Shown here: in pieces, positions 1 through 9,294 of the stretch | How the letters are laid out: each line of letters opens with the position of its first letter | Position numbering within the stretch: position 1 is the first letter of the stretch | Assembly (NCBI RefSeq): GCF_018130245.1 | Contig: NZ_JAFCKP010000009.1 | Span: forward strand, 1-64,000 | Reading direction: 5' to 3' | DNA length: 64,000 nt | From: Bradyrhizobium sp. SZCCT0231 | GTDB lineage: Bacteria > Pseudomonadota > Alphaproteobacteria > Rhizobiales > Xanthobacteraceae | Position numbers and translations under genes: made by a program | The notes under the pieces: generated by a model | Databases searched by the model: none | What the model was told of the DNA's origin: nothing | What the model saw: the letters and a program-made list of their open reading frames with translations, nothing else

Positions 1-1
1 G

Positions 2-100
2 CGCTTGGGCGGCACCTGCGCGAGCCTCCCCGAAAACGTCGGTATCAATCCATGCCTGCGCTACCTTAACGCCTATGCGGCCTTCCCTGCGCCCTCTTGA
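2..100 (+). CDS. C-terminal end of an unidentified protein (partial)
   Basis: An open frame enters from the left edge and stops at 98-100 after 32 codons. The peptide has two cysteines and ends AAFPAPS. I do not recognise the family. The composition (Cys, Pro, aromatic residues) would fit the end of a small exported protein, but so short a piece cannot be assigned. It could also be a chance open frame. Confidence 0.35.
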   Translation, partial: RLGGTCASLPENVGINPCLRYLNAYAAFPAPS

Positions 101-212
101 TTTAGAGGGTGGCGAGATCAAGCAAAGCTCGGGCGAAATGCGCCGCGAGGATGCGAAGGCGTGTCTGCGTGTTGAAGTGCATGTTGGGGAGCTGCAGTGC
201 CGCCCCTTGCTC

Positions 213-242
213 CGTCATTGCTTCGCTGCGCTCGCAATGACG
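213..242. repeat. Short inverted repeat, CGTCATTGC type
   Basis: CGTCATTGC at 213-221 is matched by GCAATGACG at 234-242 around a 12-nt loop. From memory, this palindromic motif is widely dispersed in Bradyrhizobium intergenic regions. It lies in the gene-free stretch 101-476, which otherwise holds only the next repeat. Confidence 0.6.
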
Positions 243-275
243 AGGAAGAGAGTGCATGCGCTATATTCCATTCCG

Positions 276-337
276 CTCTCGTGTCCCGGCTCTGCGCCGT
301 AACGCTCGCGCGCTGCAGCTTGTCCGGGACACGAGAG
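276..337. repeat. Long inverted repeat with 14-bp arms
   Basis: The arm at 276-289 (CTCTCGTGTCCCGG) has its exact reverse complement at 324-337, with a 34-nt GC-rich loop. The RNA or single strand could form a long hairpin. It has no T-run, so it is more likely a dispersed palindromic repeat than a terminator. Confidence 0.65.
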
Positions 338-476
338 AGCTGCATTGTCGCCCGCAATGACGGCCCGCCAGACGACGCCCAGCGTTGGCCAAATATTCGG
401 CAATTCCGCCCGCGGCGCCGATGGACTTGCCCGCCGCAATCCGGTTCAATGGGGCCGGTTGAGTTTCCAGGCGACA

Positions 477-680
477 ATGATGTCGAGATATCTGCTGGTC
501 CTGGTGCTGCTGGCTTCTCCGGTCGCCGCGCAAGTGAGGATGACGCCGAAGACCAATGCGGCGTATCCCGATCCCTGTGCCCCGATCGGGCGGACCGCGG
601 ATGGCACGCTGGTCTACTCCATGAAATGCGAGACCCTGCCGGCGCCATCCTCGCCGGCGCAAGCGGAACCACTTGCGTGA
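477..680 (+). CDS. Small exported protein, unknown function
   Basis: This encodes 67 residues (start 477, or the adjacent ATG at 480). The N-terminus SRYLLVLVLLASPVAAQ is a clear signal peptide with an A-x-A type cleavage site. The mature part is about 48 residues, has two cysteines (near DPCAP and MKCET) that could form a disulfide, and ends in a Pro/Ala-rich tail. No enzyme motif is visible. It stands alone 68 bp upstream of the purine cluster on the same strand. It is probably a small periplasmic or secreted protein, but the role is unknown. Confidence 0.55.
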   Translation: MMSRYLLVLVLLASPVAAQVRMTPKTNAAYPDPCAPIGRTADGTLVYSMKCETLPAPSSPAQAEPLA

Positions 681-748
681 AGCTGTCGGGAATGCTCTTT
701 GCTTGAAAGTTCCCCGTGGGGCCACCGGCCCCGATCCAGAGAGATGAG

Positions 749-1162
749 ATGAGCAAACTCGTTATCCGCGCCGGCGATTTCACCTTCGATGCCCGCTTCG
801 AGGAGCAAGCGGCGCCCAAGACCGTCGCCGCGTTCCGCAAGGCGCTGCCGTTCGAAAGCCATATCATCCATGTGCGCTGGAGCGGCGAGGCGGTCTGGAT
901 GCCGCTCGGCGATCTCGATTTCGGCGTGGGCTACGAGAACCATACCAGCTATCCCGCGCCCGGCCAGATCATCCTGTACCCGGGCGGCATCAGCGAAACC
1001 GAGATCCTGTTGGCCTATGGCGGCGTGCACTTTGCGAGCAAGATGGGCCAGCTCGCCGGCAACCATTTCATCACGCTGACGTCGGGCCTGGAGAATCTGG
1101 CGACGCTGGGCAAGAGCGTGCTGTGGAAGGGCGCCCTGCCGATCCGCTTCGAGGAAGTCTGA
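749..1162 (+). CDS. DUF3830 family protein in purine/ureide cluster
   Basis: The product is 137 residues with no signal peptide and resembles the DUF3830 family (cyclophilin-like beta fold) by overall pattern, for example the GDLDFG and HFASKMGQLAGNHF stretches. The start at 749 is chosen because the homologous region begins MSKLVIR and a purine-rich GAGAGATGAG precedes it. The family is often found beside ureide or hydantoin degradation genes, but its biochemical role is not established. The stop codon is directly followed by the GTG of the allantoinase gene, so the two are probably co-translated. Confidence 0.75.
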   Translation: MSKLVIRAGDFTFDARFEEQAAPKTVAAFRKALPFESHIIHVRWSGEAVWMPLGDLDFGVGYENHTSYPAPGQIILYPGGISETEILLAYGGVHFASKMGQLAGNHFITLTSGLENLATLGKSVLWKGALPIRFEEV

Positions 1163-2098
1163 GTGACTGAGCCCCGCTACCCGCGCGATCTCCGCGGTTA
1201 CGGCCGCAATCCGCCGCATCCGCAGTGGCCCGGCAACGCGCGGGTCGCGGTGCAGTTCGTCGTCAATTTCGAGGAGGGCGGCGAGAACAACATCCTGCAC
1301 GGCGACCGCGCCTCGGAGGCGTTTCTGTCCGACGTGCTCGGCGCGCAGCCCTGGCCGGGCCAGCGCCATGCCAACATCGAATCCATGTTCGAATATGGCT
1401 CGCGCGCCGGCTTCTGGCGGCTGTGGCGGATGTTCAATGAGCGGAAGTGGCCGACCACGGTGTTCGGCGTCGCCACTGCGCTCAAGCGCAATCCCGAGAT
1501 CGTCGCAGCGATGAAGGAGTCAGGCTGGGACATCGCCAGCCACAGCCTGAAATGGATCGAGCACAAGGACATGACCGAGGCGCAGGAGCGCGCCGAGATC
1601 GCGGAGTCCATTCGCGTCCACCTTGAGGCGACCGGCTCGCGGCCGCTGGGCTGGTACACCGGACGCTCCTCGATCAATACCAACCGGCTGTTGATGGAGG
1701 AGGGCGGCTTCCTCTATCTCTGCGACTCCTATGCCGATGATCTGCCCTATTGGGTCAGGGGCGCGAACGGCAAGCAGCTCATCATTCCCTATACGTTGGA
1801 TGCCAACGACATGCGCTTCATCAACCCGCAGGGGTTTGCCGAAGGCGAGCAGTTCTTCACCTATCTGAAGGACGCCTTCGACGTGCTCTACGCCGAAGGC
1901 GAGACTGCGCCGAAGATGATGTCGGTGGGCCTGCACTGCCGCCTCGCCGGCCGGCCCGGCCGTGCGGCGGGCCTGATCCGCTTCCTCGACTATGTCGGCA
2001 AGCATGAGCGCGTCTGGGTGCCGACGCGGTTGCAGATCGCACAGCATTGGCACGACAAGCACGCCGATCTTGCCGCCGACGCATTCGAGATCGGGTGA
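1163..2098 (+). CDS. puuE: Allantoinase PuuE, polysaccharide-deacetylase type
   Basis: The product (311 residues) matches the length and pattern of PuuE allantoinases, which open the allantoin ring to allantoate without the metal site of classical AllB. Family features seen are NFEEGGE near residue 35, DIASHSLKW near 128 and GWYTGRSS near 163. The GTG start abuts the preceding stop with no gap. UraD-UraH follows 2 bp after the stop, so the products of urate breakdown would be handled in order by neighbouring enzymes. Cytoplasmic. The family assignment is firm; substrate is inferred from context. Confidence 0.88.
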   Translation: MTEPRYPRDLRGYGRNPPHPQWPGNARVAVQFVVNFEEGGENNILHGDRASEAFLSDVLGAQPWPGQRHANIESMFEYGSRAGFWRLWRMFNERKWPTTVFGVATALKRNPEIVAAMKESGWDIASHSLKWIEHKDMTEAQERAEIAESIRVHLEATGSRPLGWYTGRSSINTNRLLMEEGGFLYLCDSYADDLPYWVRGANGKQLIIPYTLDANDMRFINPQGFAEGEQFFTYLKDAFDVLYAEGETAPKMMSVGLHCRLAGRPGRAAGLIRFLDYVGKHERVWVPTRLQIAQHWHDKHADLAADAFEIG

Positions 2099-2099
2099 G

Positions 2100-2990
2100 A
2101 TGATGTCGCAGATCTCGCTCGCCGATCTCAACGCTGCAAGCACGGCTGACTTCGTTGCGGCGCTCGCCAATGTCGTCGAATACTCGCCGTGGATCGCCGA
2201 GCAGCTTGCGGCAAGGCGGCCGTTCGCCGGCATCAACCAGTTGCACGCCGCGCTGATGGCGGCGATCCAGGGTGCGGAGCCTGACATGCAGCTGGCGCTG
2301 ATCCGGGCGCATCCCGATCTCGCCAACAAGACCCAGCTCGCCGCCGGCCTCACGGCGGAATCGACCGACGAGCAGAACAGCGCCGGGCTCGACCGGCTGT
2401 CGGAGGCCGAATATGCGGCGTTCGAGCGCGCCAACAATGCGTACCGCGACAAGTTCGGCTTCCCCTATATCGTCTGCGTGCGCCGTCACACCAAGGATTC
2501 CGTGCTGCGCGACTTCGAGGCGCGACTGCTCAATATCGCCAAGACCGAGACGCGGCGTGCGATCGAGGAGATCGGCCGCATCTCCGCGCTGCGGCTCGAT
2601 CAGCTCGTCTCTGCCGACGACAAGCTGAAGGTGCACGGCCGGCTCTCGACGCATGTGCTGGACAACCACATTGGCAAGCCCGCGCCGGGCATCCCGGTGG
2701 AGCTCGTCGAGCTCTCCGCGCTCGGCGAAAACCGCATCATCGCGCGGACCGTCACCAATGCGGATGGTCGCACGGACCAGCCGTTGATCGGCGGCCGTCC
2801 ATTGCCAATCGGCCGCTACGAGCTCCGCTTCAGCGTCGCCAAATATTATGCCGAGCGCAACGTGCCGCTGTCCGAGCCGCCGTTCCTCGACGAGATCCCG
2901 TTGCGCTTCGCCATCAGCGAGCCGGAAAATCACTACCACGTGCCGCTGCTGGTCACGCCCTGGAGCTATTCGACCTATCGCGGCAGCTAG
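2100..2990 (+). CDS. uraDH: Bifunctional OHCU decarboxylase / 5-hydroxyisourate hydrolase (UraD-UraH fusion)
   Basis: The 296-residue protein joins two enzymes. Residues about 1-165 form the OHCU decarboxylase (RAHPDLA motif, then DKFGFPYI). Residues about 180-296 form the transthyretin-like HIU hydrolase, with the diagnostic C-terminus STYRGS and an N-terminal LSTHVLD strand. The pair converts 5-hydroxyisourate through OHCU to S-allantoin, which the upstream PuuE then opens. Similar fusions are known in plants and some bacteria. Two adjacent ATGs (2100, 2103) are possible starts. The stop overlaps the 3' end of the convergent xanthine dehydrogenase gene by 4 bp. No urate oxidase is visible in the window. 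Confidence 0.9.
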   Translation: MMSQISLADLNAASTADFVAALANVVEYSPWIAEQLAARRPFAGINQLHAALMAAIQGAEPDMQLALIRAHPDLANKTQLAAGLTAESTDEQNSAGLDRLSEAEYAAFERANNAYRDKFGFPYIVCVRRHTKDSVLRDFEARLLNIAKTETRRAIEEIGRISALRLDQLVSADDKLKVHGRLSTHVLDNHIGKPAPGIPVELVELSALGENRIIARTVTNADGRTDQPLIGGRPLPIGRYELRFSVAKYYAERNVPLSEPPFLDEIPLRFAISEPENHYHVPLLVTPWSYSTYRGS

Positions 2991-5713
2991 CGGCCGAACT
3001 TCTCGTGCAGCGCCGGAAACAGCCGGTCCGGCTTGAACGGCGGCGCGGTGAAGCGAATGCCGGTGGCATCCGCAATCGCATTGCCGAGCGCCGCGGCGAC
3101 CGGATTGTACGGGCTCTCGCTCATCGACTTGGCACCCAGCGGCCCGATCGTGTCGGACGTCTCGGCGAAGAACACCTCCGTGCGCGGAACGTCGGCGAAG
3201 GAGGGCAGGTGGTAGTCGCGGAATTTCGGGTTGACGACGCGGCCGTTCGCGTCGATCACCATCTCCTCGTAGAGCGCAGCACCAAGCGCCTGCGCCACGC
3301 CGCCTTCGACCTGACCGCGGCACTGCATGGGATTGGCGACGACGCCCGCGTCCGCGGCGTGCACGCTCTTGAGAATCCGGAGCTCGCCGGTGCCCTTGTT
3401 CACCGCGACGCGAAAGCCCTGCACGTTGAACCCGACCGAGCGCGGCGTGCCGCCGGAATTGCCGCTGCCTGTGAACGGCTGGCCGCGCTCGCGCGCGAGC
3501 TTCGCCAGCTCCTTAAAGGGCATGCGCCGTACGCCGCTGACGACGGCGTCCGCATCGAGCACGCAGATGTCCACGTCGCATAGCCACGCGCCGGCGGCGG
3601 CCGCCCTCAGCTCGGTCGCAAGCTGCACGGCTGCCGCATGCGTCGCCTTGCCCGCGACGAAGGTGCCGGCGCTGCCATAGGCGCCGGTGTCGTGGCCGCC
3701 ATGGGCGGTGTCGGACTGTCGCAGGCGGATTCTCTCGACCGTGGTCGCCAGCGTGGTCGCGGCGATCTGGAGGTGCACGGTGCTGGTGCCGTTGCCGAAC
3801 TCGGCGGTGCCGACGGTGAGGTCGAAGCCGCCATCGTCGTTGAGCGCGATCGTCGCGTCGGCGATGTGGCCTGCCGGTGGCACCGTGTCGATCATGGTCA
3901 GCGCAATGCCGTCACCGATCAGCCATTCCGGCGACAGCTCCGGCTGCGGGCCATCGGCCTGCATCGCGCGCTCGACGAGGCCGAGGCACTGGTCGAGCCC
4001 ATAGGAGCCGTAGAGCACGTCGTGATAGTCGGACGGCGGCGGCGACAGCATAGGATCGCCGGGCTTGATGATATTGCGCCGGCGCATCTCGTAGGGACTG
4101 ATGCCGAGCTGCCTGGCCAGCTCGTCGATCGCCGCTTCCACCGCGATCAGCGCCTGCGGCAGGCCATAGCCGCGAAACGCGCCCGCCGGCACCGTGTTGG
4201 TGTAGACGGCGGCGCCGTCGACCCGCTTGTTCGGGCAATTATACACGCTGATGGACTCGGCCAGAGCGTGGAACATCACGGGGCCGGCATGATTGCCGTA
4301 GGCGCCGGTGTTGGAGAGCACGTCGAGCTGGAGCGCAGTGAGCTTGCCGTCGGCATCGGCGCCCGCCTTGATGTGGACCCGCATCGGATGCCGCGTCGAG
4401 GTCGCGATGAACTGCTCCTCGCGGGTGAGCTCCAGCTTGACCGGCCGCCCGGTCCTGAGCGCAGCGAGCGCCAGAAGGTCCTCGACGAACATCTCCTGCT
4501 TGCCGCCAAAGCCGCCGCCGACGCGTTCGCAGAACACGCGGACCTTGTCCATCGGAAGCTGGAAGATGTCCGACAGCGCGCGCCGGGTCAGGAACGGCAC
4601 CTGCGTCGAGGTGCGGACGTTAAGAATGCCCGCATCGTCGAGCCAGGCGAGCCCGCCGTGAGTCTCCAGCGCGGCATGCTGCACGCGGTGACTGTGGAAA
4701 GTGGCCTCGTAGGTAGCGGCGGAGGTAGCGAGCGCCGCCGCGACGTCGCCGAATTCGCCATGCGTTTCCGCGACCAGGTTGCGCTGGGCGTCCGCGACGC
4801 GGTTCGCGGTGGTGCGGTCAGGATGAATGACGGGCGCGCCCGGCGCCATCGCCTGCTCGGGATCGATCAATGCCGGCAGAATCTCGTAACTGACCTTCAG
4901 CCTGCGGCACGCCTCCTCGGCGGCAGTCTCGCTCTCGGCGACGACGGCGGCGACCTTCTGCCCGATGAAACGGACAATGTCATCGAGGATACGGGTGTCC
5001 TCAGGATCCATCCAGTCCCTCTCGTGCCGCGCAGTCGAGATCAGGACAGGCGGCGCATCCTCATGCGTCAGCACAGCGTGCACGCCGGGAACGCGAAGAG
5101 CGTCCGACCTGTCGATCGCGACGATCCTGGCGTGCGCATGAGGCGAGCGCAGCAGCTTGATATGCAGCAGGCCTTCGATTGCGGTGTCGAAGGTGTAGCG
5201 TGCCTTGCCGCGCACGACATCGGGGCCTGCGGGGGCCGCAAGGCTGCGGCCGAAGGCGGCGCCGGCCTCGACGCTCGCCTCGACATTGGTCGTGCCGAGG
5301 ATCGCATCCTCGATCGAACGATAACCGGTGCAGCGGCAGATATTGCCCTTCAACGCGGTGCCGAGATCGGTGCGCTGCGCCTGGTTCAGCGAGGCGCAGG
5401 TCAGGATCATGCCGGCGGTGCAGAAGCCGCATTGAAAGGCCTGCGCATCGATGAAGGCTCGCTGCATCGGATGCGCGCCATGGTCGCTGCCAAGACCTTC
5501 GATCGTGGTCACGGTGCGGCCCTCGGCCCGGAACGCCGGGATCAGGCAACTGTGCACCGGCTCGCCATCCAGCAGTACGGTGCAGGCCCCGCAATCACCG
5601 GCATCGCAGCCCTTTTTCACGCCGAAATGGCCGAGCTCGCGCAGGAACGTGCGCAGGCACTGACCGGCCCGCGGCTCTTGCGCAAAAATCGTTCCGTTGA
5701 CCTCGAAGCTCAT
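2987..5713 (-). CDS. Xanthine dehydrogenase, fused [2Fe-2S] and molybdopterin subunits
   Basis: The 908-residue protein begins with a ferredoxin-like domain (GCDAGDCGACTVLL, then QCGFCTAGM and NICRCTGY) that supplies ligands for two [2Fe-2S] clusters. From about residue 165 it continues as the molybdopterin-binding domain with GGGFGGKQE, GAFRGYG and the C-terminal GAKSMSESPYNP, whose Glu is expected to be catalytic. FAD binding is separate, encoded by the next upstream gene with a 4-bp overlap. Joining small and large subunits in one chain differs from the usual XdhA/XdhB layout. Purine context makes hypoxanthine/xanthine oxidation likely. Another aromatic aldehyde or N-heterocycle substrate cannot be excluded. 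Confidence 0.9.
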   Translation of the reverse strand: MSFEVNGTIFAQEPRAGQCLRTFLRELGHFGVKKGCDAGDCGACTVLLDGEPVHSCLIPAFRAEGRTVTTIEGLGSDHGAHPMQRAFIDAQAFQCGFCTAGMILTCASLNQAQRTDLGTALKGNICRCTGYRSIEDAILGTTNVEASVEAGAAFGRSLAAPAGPDVVRGKARYTFDTAIEGLLHIKLLRSPHAHARIVAIDRSDALRVPGVHAVLTHEDAPPVLISTARHERDWMDPEDTRILDDIVRFIGQKVAAVVAESETAAEEACRRLKVSYEILPALIDPEQAMAPGAPVIHPDRTTANRVADAQRNLVAETHGEFGDVAAALATSAATYEATFHSHRVQHAALETHGGLAWLDDAGILNVRTSTQVPFLTRRALSDIFQLPMDKVRVFCERVGGGFGGKQEMFVEDLLALAALRTGRPVKLELTREEQFIATSTRHPMRVHIKAGADADGKLTALQLDVLSNTGAYGNHAGPVMFHALAESISVYNCPNKRVDGAAVYTNTVPAGAFRGYGLPQALIAVEAAIDELARQLGISPYEMRRRNIIKPGDPMLSPPPSDYHDVLYGSYGLDQCLGLVERAMQADGPQPELSPEWLIGDGIALTMIDTVPPAGHIADATIALNDDGGFDLTVGTAEFGNGTSTVHLQIAATTLATTVERIRLRQSDTAHGGHDTGAYGSAGTFVAGKATHAAAVQLATELRAAAAGAWLCDVDICVLDADAVVSGVRRMPFKELAKLARERGQPFTGSGNSGGTPRSVGFNVQGFRVAVNKGTGELRILKSVHAADAGVVANPMQCRGQVEGGVAQALGAALYEEMVIDANGRVVNPKFRDYHLPSFADVPRTEVFFAETSDTIGPLGAKSMSESPYNPVAAALGNAIADATGIRFTAPPFKPDRLFPALHEKFGR

Positions 5714-6537
5714 GGCTGCGTTGCTCCCAGGAGTTCGCCGCGAATTTCCTCGGCGAGCCGCAGCGTCATATGCTTGCGCCAGAGTGGGGCGCCATGGATG
5801 TCAGCGTGGTACAGATCATCGGTGATCCCTTGCATGAGCGCGGTGCGCAGCGTGCTCGCGTCCGGAGCCTTGCGAAAGCGTAGCTGGATCGGCCGCACGG
5901 TCGACGCGGTGACTGTGAGGGTCAGCGTGTCATCGGCTTCGAGACTGCCGATCAGCAGCGCCGCCGAGCGGCCGACCGGCGCCAGCGAGATCTGGCGAAA
6001 TGCTGTGCGGCGCTTCAGTGCGGCGGTTGGGATATCGATCTGCCGGAGCAGGTCGCCTGGCGTCAGCCGATTGCGCTGGTTGCCAGTGACGAATTCGGCG
6101 ACGGGAAGCTTCTGTTCACCGCCGCTGGCCTTCCAGATGGTGCAGACGCCGTCGAGCGCTGATGTGAGCGAGATCATCGGTCCCGCCGGCAGCGACATGC
6201 AGAGATTGCCGCCGACGGTCGCGGTCTTCCAGATCTTGAACGAAGCAAGAAAGGCCCGGCAGCACTGGTTGATCAGCGGCGCCGCGAGCCAATCGGACGG
6301 ACAGGTGAGTCCGTCGAGCTCCGCGATGGTGCAGGTGGCGGCGATCGAGAGGTGGCTCTCGGTGAGCGTCAGCGCCGGCCATTTCAGATCGGTGAGATCG
6401 ATCAGTCGTGTCAGATGCGCTTGCGGCTCCGAGAATAGCCAAGTGCCGCCTGCGAGCCAAGCATCGCCTGCCGTCCAAACGGGCAGCTGCGCGCGCGTTT
6501 GCGGATGGGCGACGGCTGTGATGGTATTCAAGTCCAT
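5710..6537 (-). CDS. FAD-binding subunit of xanthine dehydrogenase family
   Basis: The 275-residue product is a CoxM/XdhA-type FAD subunit: LAGGTWLFSEP near the N-terminus replaces the usual AGGT nucleotide-binding turn, and TVGGNLCMSLPAGPM forms the second FAD loop. It is somewhat short for the family (about 280-300). The start at 6537 begins MDLNTITAV, and a longer frame reaches further upstream without family similarity. The ATGA overlap with the 908-residue Fe-S/Mo gene implies translational coupling and equal stoichiometry in the cytoplasmic complex. Confidence 0.87.
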   Translation of the reverse strand: MDLNTITAVAHPQTRAQLPVWTAGDAWLAGGTWLFSEPQAHLTRLIDLTDLKWPALTLTESHLSIAATCTIAELDGLTCPSDWLAAPLINQCCRAFLASFKIWKTATVGGNLCMSLPAGPMISLTSALDGVCTIWKASGGEQKLPVAEFVTGNQRNRLTPGDLLRQIDIPTAALKRRTAFRQISLAPVGRSAALLIGSLEADDTLTLTVTASTVRPIQLRFRKAPDASTLRTALMQGITDDLYHADIHGAPLWRKHMTLRLAEEIRGELLGATQP

Positions 6538-6683
6538 GGCTGCGCCAACGCTTCCGCCAGGTGAATCGTCCGAGAGAAGTGTTGCAAGACGGGAGCCAAG
6601 TGGCAACAACAAGTCGGAGCAGGGACGCAGTCGTCCTCCGCCTTGCAGGCCTGCCGTCAGCTTGTGTGAGGGGAGGCAGGATC

Positions 6684-8033
6684 ATGAGTGACACAAGTTC
6701 GACCTGGATCAGGGATCCCCTGGCCATCCTCGCCGACGGTGCCGAGCGCGGCATCGTGGTGAAGGGCGGCCGAATCGTCGAGCTCGTGCCGGCCGGCGGT
6801 GTGCCCGCAACCGCTGATGTCGCGGTGTTCGACGCGGGCGAGCACGTCGTGCTGCCGGGTCTGATCAATACGCATCATCATTTCTACCAGACGCTGACGC
6901 GGGCGCTGCCGGCCGCGATGGACCGCGAGCTGTTCCCCTGGCTTCAGGCGCTCTATCCGGTGTGGGCGAGGCTGACGCCGGAAGCGCTCGAGCTCGGCGT
7001 CACCGCGGCGATGTCCGAGCTGCTGCTCTCCGGCTGCACCACCACGACGGATCACCACTATGTCTTCCCAGCCGGACTCGAAGACGCCGTCGATATCGAG
7101 GTGGCGGTGGCGAAGCGCCTCGGGTTAAGGGTGTTGCTCACGCGCGGCTCGATGAACCTGTCGCAGCGCGATGGCGGCCTGCCCCCTGATAGCGTGGTGC
7201 AGGACGAGGACACCATCCTGGCCGACAGCGCACGCGTGGTCGCAAAACATCACCAGCGCGGCGCGGACGCGATGGTGCAGATCGCGCTGGCACCCTGCTC
7301 ACCCTTCTCGGTGACGACGTCGCTGATGCGCGCGACGGCCGATCTCGCCGACAAGCTCGACGTGCGCCTGCACACCCATCTCGCCGAGACCGAGGACGAG
7401 AACAGATTCTGCGAGCAGATGTATGGCTGCCGCCCGCTCGATTATCTCGAGCAATGCGGCTGGCTTAACGCGCGGACCTGGCTCGCCCACGGTATTTTTT
7501 TCAACGACGACGAGATCAAGCGCCTCGCCAAGGCGAAGACGACCATCAGCCATTGCGCGTGCAGCAACCAGCTGCTCGCGTCCGGCTGTTGCCCGGTGTG
7601 CGATATGGAAGAGGCCGGCGTCGGAATCGGCATCGGTGTCGACGGCTCGGCCTCCAACGACGGGTCAAATCTGATGCAGGAGGTGCGGGCCGCGTTCCTG
7701 CTGCAACGCGCGCGCTATGGCGTGACGAAGGTCAGCCACAAGGATGCGCTGCGCTGGGCCACCAAGGGCTCGGCGGCGTGCGTCGGCCGCCCGGAACTCG
7801 GCGAGATCGCCGTCGGCAAGGCGGCGGACCTCGCGCTGTTCAGGCTCGATGAGCTGCGCTTCTCCGGTCATGGCGATCCGCTGGCTGCGCTGGTGCTGTG
7901 CGGGGCGCATCGCGCCGACCGGGTGATGGTGGCCGGAAAATGGGCGGTGATCGACGGTGCGATCCCGGGCCTCGATGTGGCAGACCTCATCCGCCGCCAC
8001 AGTTCCGCGGCGCGGGCCATGCAGGAGCGATAG
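6684..8033 (+). CDS. 8-oxoguanine deaminase / guanine-deaminase-like amidohydrolase
   Basis: The 449-residue amidohydrolase-superfamily enzyme has the metal motif NTHHHFYQ near residue 65, HTHLAETEDEN near 230, LAHG near 270 and GVDGSASNDGSN near 315. The whole layout resembles 8-oxoguanine deaminases of the ATZ/TRZ-guanine deaminase group. It would deaminate a purine base in the cytoplasm and feed the xanthine dehydrogenase encoded divergently. The start at 6684 follows GGGAGGCAGGATC. Guanine or an s-triazine-like substrate remains possible. Confidence 0.85.
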   Translation: MSDTSSTWIRDPLAILADGAERGIVVKGGRIVELVPAGGVPATADVAVFDAGEHVVLPGLINTHHHFYQTLTRALPAAMDRELFPWLQALYPVWARLTPEALELGVTAAMSELLLSGCTTTTDHHYVFPAGLEDAVDIEVAVAKRLGLRVLLTRGSMNLSQRDGGLPPDSVVQDEDTILADSARVVAKHHQRGADAMVQIALAPCSPFSVTTSLMRATADLADKLDVRLHTHLAETEDENRFCEQMYGCRPLDYLEQCGWLNARTWLAHGIFFNDDEIKRLAKAKTTISHCACSNQLLASGCCPVCDMEEAGVGIGIGVDGSASNDGSNLMQEVRAAFLLQRARYGVTKVSHKDALRWATKGSAACVGRPELGEIAVGKAADLALFRLDELRFSGHGDPLAALVLCGAHRADRVMVAGKWAVIDGAIPGLDVADLIRRHSSAARAMQER

Positions 8034-8142
8034 TCGGGGCGGAATAGAAAGAGGGGGCAGCCACAAGTGCCGGGTGCTTCTGGCCACCCCCTCCGAACCT
8101 CCTCCGGGAGGAGCAGGTGATTTGGGCGATGCAAGAAGCGTG

Positions 8143-9222
8143 CTACTTGCCCGGCAGCTTGTCGTCGATGCCTTTCACGTAGAAATTCATGCCGAGGATC
8201 TGGCCGTCGTCGAGGCGATCGCCGCCCTTGCACTCGACCGGCTTGCCGTCCTGCCCAACGATCGGGCATTTGAACGGATGCAGCTTGCCCGCGGTGATTG
8301 CGGCCTGGGCATCCTCGGCCATCTTTTTCGCATCGTCAGGCATGTTGGTGTAGGGCGCCATCGCAAACATGTGGCTGTCGAGGCCGCCCCAGGTGTCCTC
8401 CGACTTCCAGGTGCCGGCGAGCTCGGCCTTGACGCGCTCGATGTAGTAGGGCCCCCAGGTGTCGAGGATCGAGGTCAGCTGGGTCTTGGGTCCGAACTTG
8501 ATCATCTCGGAATCCTGGCCGAAGGCCAGCTTGCCGCGTTCGCTGGCGATCTGCATGGCGGCTGGCGAGTCCGTATGCTGCATGATGACGTCGGCGCCCT
8601 GGTCGATCAGCGCCTTGGCGGCGTCGGCCTCCTTGCCCGGGTCGAACCAGGTGTTGGCCCAGATGATCTTGACCTTGATGTTCGGGTTGATGGTCTGCGC
8701 CGCCAGCATCGTGGCGTTGATGCCGGAGACGACCTCCGGAATCGGGAACGAGCCGATATATCCGAGCACGCCCGACTTCGACATCTTGGCCGCGATCAGG
8801 CCTTGAATGTAGCGGCCCTGATACCATTTCGCCGAATAGGTCGACATGTTCGGGTTGCGCTTGTAACCCGTGGCGTGCTCGAAATGCACGTTCGGATATT
8901 TCTTGGCGACCTTCAGGGTTGAATCCATGTAGCCGAAGGACGTGGTGAAGATCAGCTTGTTGCCGGCGCGGACGAGCTGCTCGATCGAGCGCTCGGCGTC
9001 GGGACCTTCGGGCACGTTCTCGAGATAAGTGGTCTCGATCTTGTCGCCCAGTTCCTTCACCAGTGCCTGACGACCGAGGTCGTGCTGATAGGTCCAGCCG
9101 AGGTCACCGATCGGACCCACATAGATGAAGCCGACCTTCAGCTTGTCGGCGGCGGAGGTTGCACTGACGTTTCCGGCAAGAAAAAGCCCGGCAGCCAGCG
9201 CAAGAAGCGATTTCCTCATCAT
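8143..9222 (-). CDS. BMP-family ABC transporter substrate-binding protein
   Basis: The 359-residue protein has a signal peptide (to about residue 25, ending ATSAADK) and a periplasmic-binding fold of the basic membrane protein/PnrA type (GFIYVGPIGDLGWTYQH, then WANTWFDPGKE). This family binds purine nucleosides or bases. It is the periplasmic receptor of the importer whose permeases and ATPase follow upstream on the same strand, with 72 bp between this gene and the nearest permease. GGAG sits 5-8 nt before the double ATG. Purine or ureide import is inferred from cluster content. Confidence 0.9.
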   Translation of the reverse strand: MMRKSLLALAAGLFLAGNVSATSAADKLKVGFIYVGPIGDLGWTYQHDLGRQALVKELGDKIETTYLENVPEGPDAERSIEQLVRAGNKLIFTTSFGYMDSTLKVAKKYPNVHFEHATGYKRNPNMSTYSAKWYQGRYIQGLIAAKMSKSGVLGYIGSFPIPEVVSGINATMLAAQTINPNIKVKIIWANTWFDPGKEADAAKALIDQGADVIMQHTDSPAAMQIASERGKLAFGQDSEMIKFGPKTQLTSILDTWGPYYIERVKAELAGTWKSEDTWGGLDSHMFAMAPYTNMPDDAKKMAEDAQAAITAGKLHPFKCPIVGQDGKPVECKGGDRLDDGQILGMNFYVKGIDDKLPGK

Positions 9223-9294
9223 CGATCTCCAACATCAGGGGAAAACCACGATCTACAACGCGCGCGCCCCATCGCGCACGCCGTGGAGTGAGGT

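Noticed and set aside
3638-6691. Long open plus-strand frame opposite the xanthine dehydrogenase genes
   Set aside because: It lies antisense to well-matched genes and its translation is Arg/Gly-rich with no domain. Such frames are common in high-GC DNA.
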